Shown: positions 39,631-49,599 of the stretch, in pieces
Position numbering within the stretch: the stretch's first letter is position 1
Layout of the letters: each line of letters begins with the position of its first letter
Program-made: the position numbers and the translations under genes
The notes under the pieces: generated by a model
The model's input: the letters and a program-made list of their open reading frames with translations, nothing else
Told to the model about the DNA's origin: nothing
Databases searched by the model: none
Source of the DNA: Phytophthora colocasiae
Lineage: Eukaryota; Oomycota; Peronosporomycetes; Peronosporales; Peronosporaceae
NCBI GenBank assembly: GCA_018806915.1
Contig: JAGKQI010000099.1
Span: 1,116,001 to 1,180,000 of the forward strand
Length of the DNA: 64,000 nt
Direction of reading: 5' to 3'

Positions 39631-41178
39631 ATGGACTCGCCCACGCCCACGTCTCCGTCCGCTTCTGCGGACGCGCAAGCCTCTCCTGCTGCCTCTGCAG
39701 CAGGAACAACGACCTCAGCAGTGCCCACTAGCACTGCTGCTTCCAGCGGTCCGACAGAGAAACTCTCTGTCACCAAGTACCATGCTCTCCATAAGGAGAA
39801 GCACGAGAAGAAGAAGAAGTCTTCTTCTCTAGCAGAGATTAAGAACCCTGCTGTCCCTCTCAAAGAACTCTTTGGAGAGGACTACGAAGACATCCTCGAC
39901 TACGACGAGGATGTTGAGGAGGGGGAGGTTGATGTCAAGGCTCCCGCTCCCGTGTCTTCGTCCGAAGACACGTCAGACCCACCCGTGGGATCTCGACGAC
40001 CTCGTGTTGAGGTCTCGGACGCTTCAAGCTCGAAGCGTCCGCGCAGTGATGATGAAGCGTCCCCCATGTCGAGGGCGCTCACTGCACCGCGCACTGATCC
40101 GCCAGTGCGCACGCCATGGATGCCTACTGAGGCGGAGATCCATGACCGGTTCGGTGCTAGTGCACCACCGAACCCGATACTGTTGTACTCATGCAACAGT
40201 ATCAACGACGACGACGTCGCCGCTAAGGTTGTCTTTGAGTCCGAGACTCAAAGACGCGACTACTATATCGGGCTCTTCCACGAGCTCCGATACTATGCAG
40301 CGAAGAAGACTTCGCGCAAGAGCAAAGTGCCAGAGTGGCAGGCACTTTGTCAGTCGTGGAACGCCTTTGTTGAAAACTTCAACAAAGACCCGAAGGCATA
40401 TCGCGATCGCGTTGCTGCGGCTCGCGATCGCTACTACACTTACACTACACATGGTAAGTGTGAACGCCTCCATGATCAGTCCATGGAAGCGGGGATCCCA
40501 TGTGCCGTTCCCTTTGGCACACCCTGTCCGTGTTGCCCACCCTTGGCAACACGCCTTACCGAAAGTGATCTCCTGGGGTACACGGTCGTCCGTGTACCCG
40601 ATCACATCAAGGAGCTCCGTGGTCGTATTGTGCCACGCGAAGCTCCGAGTGCTGTGGCTGACCGCAGCACTCCTCGTGCAGGGATTACCCCTGCAAGTTA
40701 TGGTGGGCTTCGTACGCCCTCACCATTTCCGGAACGTCCTCCATCAGGACGTTCCGCGGCTCCCATGTATCTCGATGGGGAGGAAATCCTCTCCAACGAA
40801 TACGAAAACGAACACCTTGAGAGTTCGTTCTCTTATGAGCCACGATCCGCTCCACAATCCAGCGGATCGCTCCACGCGCGTCGCGCAACGGCGGCGGAGG
40901 GGGTGGGAACACTCCCTCCGCATGGTCACCGCTATGACCATGACGATCGTGCCCTGCACGATCGAGTTGCTGCGCTGGAGCAGACACAGAGCGCTGAGAT
41001 AGCTGCTCTGAAGCAGGAGGTTCGTGTCCTCCGTGCTGAGGTCTGCGAGGCAGCTCAGACTGCCTCGAACCTCTCGTCCGGTCTTGGGACGAGAGTGAAC
41101 CAGTTGATCGACCGTGTCGACGGTCTCGAGAAGGCCTTCCAGGCCTCTCGCACTCCTCAGTCGGACTACCAACCCTAG
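39631..41178 (+). CDS. Antisense ORF (515 aa) of the hairpin-rich Ty3 element
   Basis: An uninterrupted 515-codon frame runs opposite to pol and lies between the integrase region and the 3' LTR. The N-terminus is Ser/Thr/Ala/Pro-rich (MDSPTPTSPSASADAQASPA), followed by a basic patch (EKHEKKKKSSS), an acidic patch (DYDEDVEEGEVD), a conserved-looking middle with a Cys cluster (CAVPFGTPCPCC), and a C-terminal coiled coil (ALKQEVRVLRAEV). Antisense ORFs in this position are known from some plant Ty3 elements (Retand, RIRE2, Grande). Here the last about 490 bases are also the coding strand complement of the chromodomain. The product's function is unknown. It could be only a by-product of symmetric codon pairing in hairpins. 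Confidence 0.55.
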   Translation: MDSPTPTSPSASADAQASPAASAAGTTTSAVPTSTAASSGPTEKLSVTKYHALHKEKHEKKKKSSSLAEIKNPAVPLKELFGEDYEDILDYDEDVEEGEVDVKAPAPVSSSEDTSDPPVGSRRPRVEVSDASSSKRPRSDDEASPMSRALTAPRTDPPVRTPWMPTEAEIHDRFGASAPPNPILLYSCNSINDDDVAAKVVFESETQRRDYYIGLFHELRYYAAKKTSRKSKVPEWQALCQSWNAFVENFNKDPKAYRDRVAAARDRYYTYTTHGKCERLHDQSMEAGIPCAVPFGTPCPCCPPLATRLTESDLLGYTVVRVPDHIKELRGRIVPREAPSAVADRSTPRAGITPASYGGLRTPSPFPERPPSGRSAAPMYLDGEEILSNEYENEHLESSFSYEPRSAPQSSGSLHARRATAAEGVGTLPPHGHRYDHDDRALHDRVAALEQTQSAEIAALKQEVRVLRAEVCEAAQTASNLSSGLGTRVNQLIDRVDGLEKAFQASRTPQSDYQP

Positions 41179-44100
41179 GTAGTCCGTGCTGCACGTACGG
41201 CTTCAACCGCCCGACGTAGAAGGTCGGGTGGAGCCTCATGCTGGACGGTATGTCCAGCCGGTACGCGTTACCATGCCGTTCAAGTACTTTGAACGGCCCA
41301 ATGAATCTTGGAGCAAGCTTGCTTGCTCCAAAGTCAGACACTGCATGTCTAGGTAGGTTTTGTGTAGCTAACAAAACTAATGAACCCTTTTCGAATTCAT
41401 TTGTGTTGCCTCTACCAACAGTATCAGCGTTCAGCTTCTGTCGATCGACAGAAGCTGCGATAGCATCCTGGACAAACCGTATGACGGCTTGTCTTCGCTG
41501 GACAAAGTCTAGCGCACCCGAGCTGAATCCTTTCAGCTTGTCGCCCTTGTCAGCAGCAGGCCCTGCCTGCTCGCTATCATTTTTTATGTCTGTGCCCGGC
41601 ACAGACATCGCGCGCTCGTTCCTGCGAACGAGACGTCGCACGCGTCACCGCAGCTGATAGTGTGCTGCTATCAGTTGCATTCTGCGGTTGTTCGGACGCA
41701 ACCGTAGATCCTCCCACACTTAAGGAGGAAGCTACCCCGCCGAGCATGCTCGGCAATCGTGGATGCCTCATGGCGTTCACGTAGAACGGTGTATGCCCTG
41801 TCGAGGCATGCACCGAGTTGTTGATGGCAAACTCTGCCATCGGCAAGCACTCGCTCCAATGCGGGAACGAGTGAGCGTAGCTCTTCAACGTGTCACCCAG
41901 TACACGGTTGACACGTTCGGTCTGTCCGTCCGTCTGCGGATGATCCGCAGTCGACATTGATAACTCAGAGCCAAGAAGTGTAAACACTTCTTGCCAGAAC
42001 CGCGCTGTGAAGCGTGGATCACGGTCCGACACAATGTCGAGCGGCATGCCATGGTGTTTGAACACCATGTCAACAAACAGTCGCGCAGTCTGCGCGGCTG
42101 TAACAGTAGTTGGGACGGCAGCAAGATGACCCATCTTGCTGAATCTGTCCACAAAGACAACGATGCCCGTCCTCCGCTTGCTGTCAGGCGGAAGACCGAA
42201 GACAAAGTCCATGGACATGGACTGCCAACACTCCGACGGAGTCGGTAGTGATTGAAGAGGAGCCTGCGAGAACTGCGCAGGCTTCACGCGTTGACAAACC
42301 TCGCAAGCACGTACGTACTTGCGCACCCACTTGTACTGGTGGTGCCAGTAGAAGTCACGCGTGAGAAGAGTGTATGTCTTCTCACGACCCGGATGCCCTG
42401 CCGTGGGGGCATCGTGATACTCGAACATGATCCTCAACCGGAGGTCATGATCATTCGGAACGACAATGCGATCCGCATTGTCGTCTACTGCACTGTACAA
42501 CAGTAGGCCTTCGTGTACACGGTAACGGTGTACACGAGCTCGAAGATGAGGGGTTAGCTTCCGACGTGCCACGTCGGAAGGTGCTGCGAGGAACTCCAGC
42601 AGCCCCTTCGCGTCTACATCCCTTGCATACGCGTTCTTCACGTCGTCAATCAACGTTGACGACGGCACACTTGTCCTCACGACGCCAACTGCGTTGGCGT
42701 CGACCGTCTCCGCATAGTCAGGTCGACGCGATAACGCGTCGGCCACTACATTGAGTCTTCCGGGTTTGTACTCCACCCGGAAGTTGTACTCCGCGAAGAA
42801 GGACAACCATCTCGCCATACGTTGCGAGATGTGCGGCGACTTAATCGCCGTACGCAATGATGCGTGGTCTGTATAGACCACGAACGGTCTACTTCCAAGT
42901 AGATACACTCGGAACTTTGCGAGTGCATACTTCATGGCAAGGAGCTCCTTGTCATGTACGGGATAGTTACGCTCAGCTGGCTTCAGCTGACGCGATTGAT
43001 AGTAGACTACACGATCACGCCCTTCGTGATCGTGTTGCATCAATGCACATCCGATTGCAAAGTCGGATGCATCGCACACTACGTGGAATGGACGATCTTG
43101 GTCCGCCACGGCCAAGATCGGCGCTTCAGTCAAGCCCTGCTTGACTGCACCGAATGCCTCCTCGCACTCGGTCGTCCAAATCCACTCAGCTTCTTTCTTA
43201 AGAAGCTGTGACAACGGGCGAATCTTGCCCGCATAGTTCTCCACGTACTTGCACAAGTACGTGGCAAGCCCAAGGAACTGCCTCAGTTCCTTTACATTGG
43301 ATGGCGTGGGCCATTCATTGATCACTCTGACCTTCTCTGGGTCAGGGCGCACGCCGTCTTTCCCCACGAGACATCCCAGCACGGGTATCTTGCTCGCCCC
43401 GAAGATACACTTCTTCAGGTTCACATAGAGCTTATGTTTCCTCATAAGCTCTAGCAGCTTCCGGAGATGCACCTTGTGCATCTCAATGTCCGTCTTCCCG
43501 TTCACAGCCCGGCTGTGGACGAACACGTCGTCGAAGTAGCTCGGTGCGAAGTCGCGCACCGAGCGCAATAGATGTGTTACGCATCTATTGAACGTCGCAG
43601 GGGCGTTCTTAAGCCCCTGTGGCATGACGAGCCACTCCCAAAGCATACCGCTTGGAGTGCTTACCGCAGTGAGAGGGATGTCCCTCTCACGCATGAGGAT
43701 CTGATAGAATCCATCACGGAGATCTAGAGCACTGAAGATAGTGCTCAAGGCCATCGAATCGATGATAACATCTTTTCGCGGTATCGGCGTCTGCGCCGGT
43801 ATCGTCGCATCGTTCAGCTTGTTATACGCATGAACGATGCGCCAGCCGCCCTGTGGTTTCTTAACACAGAACGTTGGAGCACTGTGCGGGGACTTTGATT
43901 CCCGCACTTGACCTGCAAGACGACGACTTTCAAAGAAGTCGTCGATCGCTTGTACTTGTTCACGCGGCAGTGGCCACTGCCGTGTAACACAGTACTTCGT
44001 GCCCGGCACGAGATCAATCTCGTGCTGTACGCCCTTGTCCTTCGGAAGCTCCGAAGGAATCTCGTCCGGGAGTACATCCTTGTACTCCCGCAGAACTTCG

Positions 44101-45431
44101 TAGTAGGGACTCGACCTCAACGAGTCCCAACTCTGCTCTTCGAAGCGCTGCTTCTTAGTCTTTGCACTGAGGGAGTCATCACCCTCAGTGATCCCATCGA
44201 CGACGAGCTGCTTCAGCTCCTCGGCTTCGCGATCCACTCTCTCGATATCCGAGAGAATGCAAATTTGTTCGATGCGTCCATCGTACAAGTCTCGCGCGAA
44301 GCGCTTCCAACTCATCGTTGGAAGTGCGGTCAACGCCGACGCGCTCGTCGGCGGATTCTCCAACCGCATCCTCTGGTACTGTAACCCAGTACCAGTACGT
44401 GTCAAGACGTTCAACGTCTCGACACTCGGTGTCTGCACTGCAGATACACCCGTCTCAGTCCCGGACTGAGACTCGCGCAGCTCCCTGAGCTTGCGCCGCG
44501 AAGGTCTACCGTGGAGCCCGGCTCCAGGTGCTCCACGTCCAAGGCATCGCACCTTGGACGGGACGTTATCGCTATCGTCAGCGGATTCCTTCCGCTGACT
44601 CGCACTATCAAGCCCGGCTTGAGTGCCGCTCATCGCGTGCAGCGCTGCTGCACGTGAGCACGCAGGTTGTTCGGGTGCTGGGCGTTTGCAACCGCCAGCA
44701 CCTCCTGCCGCGCAGTCGGTTCCCTGAACCGCTGCGCCTCCATCCGCTCCCGGAGCGGATGAAGCAACCGCATCGTCGACTCCCGGAGTCGACGTGCTCT
44801 CGCTAGCTTCCTGCGCTAGCGAGTGTTCGCCTGTACACATATCGTCAGCTCCCAGAGCTGACGCACGATCGTTAGTTCCCGGAGCTAGCAGCGAACGTTC
44901 GCCTATACACGTCTCATCAGCTCCCGGAGCTGATGACCGATCGCTAGTTCCCGGAACTAGCAGCGAAGCGCCAGTGGCGTCAGCTCCCAGAGCTGACGCA
45001 CGTCTTTCGGTTCCCCGAATTTTATTTTCTTCGTCAACTCCCAGAGTTGACGCGACGTCGTCGGCGCGACCCTTGGGGGCTTGAAGTACCTCCAAGGATA
45101 CTGGTAATACCGGTATTTTACCTTCTCTCAGGTGAATGCGATTCACCTGACCATCACTCATGTGACCGCGACCCTTCGGCTCAGATTTCTGAGTCGACAC
45201 ACATTTTCTCCCAACGACTCTCGGAGTCGTTGATGGTCGCCGGCGGCGATCGGAGGCAGCGGCGGCCGCTGCTGCCTCAACTGGGGATCCACATGCACCG
45301 GCCGGTGCATGTGCAGCACTGACAGGGCCGGGGAAGGAGGACGAGACCCTCCTTCGGTGGCTTGTCGAACTCGACACAGCCGTTGCGGCTCGACGTATCG
45401 TCGATCCGATGTCGAAGGTCGCGTTCGCCAT
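40685..45431 (-). pseudogene. Ty3/gypsy pol: reverse transcriptase, RNase H, integrase, chromodomain
   Basis: The main frame 45431-41577 has 1,284 codons. After an unusual N-terminal linker with APGAD-type repeats come RT (SAPTFCVKKPQGGWRIVHAY, ALDLRDGFYQILM, PSYFDDVFVHSR), RNase H (VCDASDFAIGCALMQ), the integrase HHCC finger (HDAPTAGHPG, CEVCQR) and core (MDFVFGLP, VSDRDPRF, QTDGQTERVNR). The frame then shifts at the A-run around 41580-41585 and continues 41641-40685 through GPFKVLERHGNAYRLDI to a chromodomain (FRIRWRGFPPHRDTWEP). Catalytic residues appear present, so the shift and the gag inversion are the visible lesions. Whether the A-run shift is programmed is unknown. Confidence 0.88.
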
Positions 45432-46495
45432 GTCATGTCTTGGCGGACGTGCGAGGAGTTGGGCCTATGGGCGCCGACTCTCGGATCCTACGTGCTTCAG
45501 CACGTACGAGGTGTTCAAGGAGGAACTCAAGCTTGCGTTTGAGCCCCCGAAGAACGAGTTCAGATCGAGAGCGGAGTTTCTCGATCTGCAGCAGGGCAAG
45601 GATGACGTTCACACCTTTGCCCAGCGTGCTCGATACTTGGTATCGAACATAGTGGCCAACCCGATCGACGAGGCGACCAAGGTCGTCACGTTCATGAAGG
45701 GACTAAGAGATGGTCCCGTCAAAACATATCTCTTCCGAGAGTATCCGAATACTCTCGAAGAGGCGATCAGCCTTGCGATGCAAGAGGAGTTTAGCCGACG
45801 TCAAGCTAAACTCCATGCGAACGCGCCGAAGCCGGCGCGTCCTGTTGTGAAGACGGGAGGTCCGGAACCTATGGACCTCTCGAGTGCTACGACTGCTGGT
45901 CAACAGCAGCGTAGGAACAGCAAGGTTCGATGTTACAAGTGTAGTAACATCGGTCACTATGCACGCGAGTGCACAGCGGGCAGGCGTTCAAAAACGCCAA
46001 GGACCAGTAGGCGCGGGGCGTCCTACTGGTGATGCAGTCTCGCGTGTCGAGCTTGGACACGCGACGATGAGGACTGCTGCCCCCAGCGAGAACGTTTCTC
46101 GCTGTAAGCTGCAAGATGACAAGCCAAACCTTGTCATCCTGAACGTGATGTCGAAGAGAGTAAACTCTCTTCGTGCCCTAGTGGACTCGGGCGCGTCGAA
46201 CAACTTTGTTCGACAGGGAAGTCTTCGAAGACTTGACTTCGAAGAGGCCGACACGCCTCGCAGCGTGTTGGAGGTGCGGTTGGCAACGGGTGCCACCGTG
46301 AGGACTGAGAAGCGCGTAGTCCGTGTGCGCTTCTCTTACAAACGAAGGACGTTTGTAGAAGATCTTATCGTCTTGGATCTAGACGATAAGTTCGACTTGG
46401 TATTAGGCATGCCGTGGCTTGCACGGCATGACCCGGTGATCAACTGGGAAAAGCGTACGCTCGTACGCTTCAACAACACATGCGCGACATAGGTA
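45325..46495 (+). pseudogene. Inverted gag C-terminus, CCHC knuckle and protease block
   Basis: On the plus strand, gag capsid sequence is readable from just after 45325 (DETLLRWLVELDTAVAARRI), with a first in-frame ATG at 45409 (MSKVAFAMSCLGGRARSWAY). It continues to a CCHC knuckle (CYKCSNIGHYARECT, stop at 46032). In the next overlapping frame an aspartic protease follows (RALVDSGASNNFV, LVLGMPWLARHDP, stop at 46492). Because gag N-terminus and RT-integrase lie on the minus strand, this block of about 1.17 kb appears inverted. The LKLHVSTY end of the minus-strand gag piece and the start of this block fit the usual gag order. Confidence 0.75.
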
Positions 46496-46791
46496 CTCAC
46501 GTGGAGTTTCAACGACTCCACGCGTGGCTTAGGGGAAGCCACCGAGGCAGCAACATCTCGTTGCTCCTTAACAATGTACCCCAGAGCAACACCGTGTTGC
46601 TCTGTCGGCGATAGCGTACGAAGCATCGTAGCTACCGCTGCCTCTCCAATGACTCGCGAGAGTCTTTGGAGAGCCTCCCACTCTGGATCAGACAGGTGGG
46701 CGCAGTCCGTGCGCGTCACGGACATTTGAGGGGTCCCAGCGGATCCCTCATCCATTGGGGAGTTCTCTACCCCGCGTTCGTATGACTCCAT
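46496..46791 (-). pseudogene. gag N-terminal fragment of the hairpin-rich element
   Basis: Starting at the ATG at 46791 (MESYERGVENSPMDEGSAGT), about 95 codons read on the minus strand to the inversion breakpoint near 46495. They end in RVESLKLHVSTY, the usual lead-in to the gag capsid region. A TGGTAGC stretch next to the LTR at 46840 might be a primer-binding site. Confidence 0.6.
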
Positions 46792-46839
46792 ACGAACGAA
46801 CAGCAGTCGGTCGTGGGACGGACTACAAAGTGCTACCAG

Positions 46840-47169
46840 ATTAATACTGCAAATACCGTAAAAATGAGAACTGTTATTGAATTTGGCATAAGCCAATTAT
46901 GGACCTCCTAAAACTGTTTGTTATCTATTTCTAAAGGGTCTGCCAACGTGTGGCTGGCAGAAACTCTGCTCAATGATTGGTAGAAATCCGTTACTTTCTA
47001 CCAATAATATGCACAAATGCACACGAACCACCCAATAATGTGGTTCGCCCATGTATCCTTTGGTGTGTACAGCACACCAAGGTCTGAGGCCCATTTCCAA
47101 CCTCTAACAGTTATCCTAACTGTTAGAGTTACAAGTGGTACAACCACTTGTACGTGTAACCCCGTTACA
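46840..47169 (-). repeat. LTR of the hairpin-rich Ty3 element (truncated 5' LTR)
   Basis: 330 bp, essentially identical to 39200-39529. About 131 bp at its inner end are missing relative to the complete LTR, next to the inverted gag block. Confidence 0.85.
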
Positions 47170-47202
47170 GTTGGGCAGGGACCGAGCGTAGATTCGTTAA
47201 TC

Positions 47203-48255
47203 GCCGAGTGAAACGAGCTAAGACCGACGGGATCAGTCTGGGTGGGCGGCCTGCGGTGGTCTCACATGCTCTTAGCTTAGACTAGTTAGGACGCCAGTAA
47301 ACGCCGCGTTCACAGTTAAGTACACGTTAGAGTTATAACATTCTGTTAAGGCTATTTCTTGTGTTGGAGGGGAAGGTTGATTGTGTAAGGTATCGTTTGC
47401 GTAAGGATAAGTTGAATCTTAGCGGCGTCTGCGCATGACTTCGACATGCCACTTCAACATGTCAGATTTTCACTAAATAGGGGACTGAGTGAAAACTGTC
47501 ACCATAAGCTCTGATTATCCTTGTACATGCATGCTATGAGGATGAAATGAACGCTTGCATGCGGATAGCTCGTAAAATTAGAGCCACGGCTGCGCAGGTA
47601 GAACACAACTTCAACATTACCGACTTTAACCAACGTGAGCTTAAGTGCCCAGCGTCGCAATATGCTCTATACAACCTTTTCGAAACATGTTATTAGGATG
47701 TACACGAACCTTAAGTGTGAATAGTTCGCAACATTAGAGCCGCGGCTGCGGCGATTACCACACTTTTTCTATTATACTTGAATTGTATTGAAGTTTTTCG
47801 TAATGCCATTACCATGTCATACCATGTCACGGAAGTGACATATCAAGTAAATCTTCTGAGCAATGTAAGTATTAGACTTTGCTCAAGGTGTTCCTGGCTC
47901 ACAAAACACACGATACAAAGATTCAGAGCCGCGGCTGCGTAGAATATTAAAAACGTTAGATGCGGTTACGCAGACAAAACATTTGAACGATCCTTTTCGT
48001 GTGGATAATTTTTTCGTGCAATGTGGTCTTGCACAAGTGTCGCTAATACAGGTAGACACCACATGAGCGATTGGAATAACCTAAACTCGTTAATAGAGAG
48101 CCGCGGCTGCGTGAGATGCCTAATTTGTAGTTTTTCGGTGGCTGGTAAAAGCAATAGATACACTGAACTGGTCTGACCAAGTTTCGTAGAAGTATTTGGA
48201 GGATCTACCGATGACGTCAAAAGATCAAAAGGCTAAGAAATAGAGCCGCGGCTGC
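47203..48255. repeat. Left subterminal arm of composite MULE with GAGCCGCGGCTGCG repeats
   Basis: The arm is the inverse of 49600-50552 up to about 48150. The near-palindromic motif AGAGCCGCGGCTGCG occurs near 47576, 47731, 47919, 48092 and 48243, at intervals of about 150-190 bp, each embedded in otherwise different AT-richer sequence. Confidence 0.75.
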
Positions 48256-48283
48256 AAAAGAAAGTTTTCAACAACAAAGTGTA

Positions 48284-49215
48284 TTAGTTGTTAATGCTGG
48301 CCGATTTTGCCTTTTTCTTCTCTCGTAGTTCTGGCATCTTCTCCTGCATGGTTCGTTTCTTGTTCCACTTTGCATTGGCAAGTGAGCGAGCGGTCGCTGT
48401 CGCTTCCGTCGGTTGTAGCTTCTCCAGGAATATTTTCTTCTCGTCCTCGAACCTAGCGTCCTTCTCAGCCTCCGTCGTAGCGTCCTTCTAGACACGCCCT
48501 TCCATCACACAAAATGCATACAGCAGCGCTTCCCATGCTCCCCGCGATCCACGCTCCGCTCCTGAGGCTAGCTGAGTCGCGTACTGGAATGACTGTAGAC
48601 GATCTTAAGCCAGCACGATTACGTCACCGAAGATAGCGCCCCACTTGCTTTCGTCTTGCGTTCCCGGCTGAAACCCCAACAACACCGAGTGGTAAACCAA
48701 GCTGTTCAGGTATACCACGTCACCTGGACGCTGCACGAGTACTGCCGCGCCACTTGTACTCAGCATCCGGTTGAAGGGTAAACGTACCCTTCGTCGGTCT
48801 TGAACTTCATTTTGGTGTAGTACCCGGGTAGATGTGCAGTGTACTGATTCGGTGGAGACTGCCGTTTTGTCGCCCATTCCTTGTGAACGCCCTCCTTGAT
48901 GTAGGCGATAATATCGTTCGTCTTGAGCAGATTCTTCGTATGCATAGCATCATCTGGTAGCGTGGGGAGGCCACGGAAGCCTGCAACGTCGTTGCACGCG
49001 TCTCGAAAAACCAGCGCTGGAGCTTGACTTTCCACTGCAAAGGTCCAATCGAAGCCGCCATCGACGTAGCGGTCAATAGACGTCGCAAGGAGTCTGTAGA
49101 CGTCATGCAGACGGTAGGTCGTTCTGCCGTAGGTACCGCTGCTCACCAGGGAGCGCAGCTCAGCGAGCAGGCCGCTGTGCGGCGCGGCGGCAGGTTTGGG
49201 CGCGGGGGCTTGCAA
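48284..49215 (-). pseudogene. Decayed cargo gene in composite MULE, possibly cupin/JmjC-like
   Basis: Coding-like sequence is readable on the minus strand in several frames. The first piece runs from 49215 (MQAPAPKPAAAPHSGLLAEL) to HLPGYYTKMKFKTDEG near 48780. After a frameshift comes VQRPGDVVYLNSLVYHSVLL near 48690. Then there are two in-frame stops and a basic C-terminal end (NAKWNKKRTMQEK) to 48284. PGDVVYLNSLVYHSVLL resembles the PGD...H strand of cupin/JmjC folds, but the first metal-binding H-x-D is not evident. Either a captured host gene or a MULE accessory gene. Confidence 0.5.
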
Positions 49216-49226
49216 TGCGTGCTATC

Positions 49227-49576
49227 TTTTTGACGAATGGCAGATCAGTAGTCCCCTATTCCCTAACTGATGAGATTCTAGAATGTGGTACAATAGTCAG
49301 ACTTGGAGGTACAGATTTCAGGTTTTCTCTAGGAGTATTCGATTTGCGTTGAGCCGGGGATTGATGACAATAGAGCCCGGCTCAAAGATTGGCAACAACA
49401 AAAGAACGCGGTATACCGGTACTACCGATACTACCGTGGACGATGCTTCGACACCTTGTGACCTCAGCAATAAAGAGAAAACCTGAAATCTGTACCTCCA
49501 AGTCTGACTATTGTACCGCATACTAGAATCTCATCAGTTAGGGACTAGGGGCAACTGATCTCCCATTCGCCAAAAA
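49227..49576. mobile_element. Foldback (MITE-like) element
   Basis: Two inverted arms of about 110 bp (starting TTTTTGACGAATGG at left, complemented at right; strong match from GATCAGT through GGTTTTCTCT) surround a centre of about 110 bp that has no coding potential. It is inserted in the right MULE arm, beside the cargo gene. No certain target duplication was identified. Confidence 0.6.
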
Positions 49577-49599
49577 CGAAAAGATCGGTTTAGTGTAAC

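Larger units (their letters stand above)
39551..46830. repeat. Continuous array of short hairpins in retroelement interior
   Basis: Perfect or near-perfect inverted repeats with arms of 6-14 bp and loops mostly of 0-10 bases occur every 25-45 bp. Examples: 39551-39570 (8-bp arms), 39716-39739 (9), 40176-40203 (10), 40231-40255 (10), 40365-40387 (10), 40576-40599 (10), 41433-41456 (a perfect 24-base palindrome), 43921-43944 (9), 43965-43982 (9), 45730-45762 (about 14 with a bulge). Between 39551 and 40620 I counted at least two dozen with arms of 6 bp or more. They occur within coding sequence on both strands. The Ty3 element at 54598-60925 does not show this. Confidence 0.85.
39069..47169 (-). 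mobile_element. Hairpin-saturated Ty3/gypsy (chromovirus-like) LTR retrotransposon
   Basis: The element is read on the minus strand. The 3' LTR is 39069-39529 and the 5' LTR remnant is 46840-47169. The target duplication GTTGG is at 39064-39068 and 47170-47174, and both sit in the MULE transposase frame, which is continuous without the insert. A polypurine tract (complement of 39530-39542) abuts the 3' LTR. Gene order from 5': gag N-terminus (minus), an inverted block with gag C-terminus, CCHC knuckle and protease (plus), RT-RNase H-integrase-chromodomain (minus). A long antisense ORF near the 3' LTR overlaps the chromodomain part. Nearly the whole element is made of short perfect hairpins. 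Confidence 0.9.
37549..47211 (+). pseudogene. MULE transposase with SWIM finger, left copy, broken and interrupted
   Basis: The reading frame starts MTTTYNWRLQDSLRGDKLIN and continues to about 38010, where a stop occurs (VYN then TAG). It resumes 38038-38622, then 38632-39030, which ends in a SWIM-type CPCKAWFKYGNCVHL motif followed by a stop. The last codons (GQGPSVDSLIAE) lie beyond the LTR insertion and stop at 47211. The part corresponding to the catalytic MDATFKLVLCDYPLIVCGIW block of the right copy is deleted at about 38190. Confidence 0.82.

Noticed and set aside
45362..45652. Alternative plus-strand frame beside gag
   Set aside because: The gag frame (DETLLRWLVELD onward) has clear capsid and CCHC motifs. 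The other frame has none.
47203..48255. Regularly spaced short repeats suggesting a CRISPR-like array
   Set aside because: The window is eukaryotic, spacing is 150-190 bp, spacers are not uniform and the repeats are mirrored in an inverted arm. Transposon subterminal repeats explain them.
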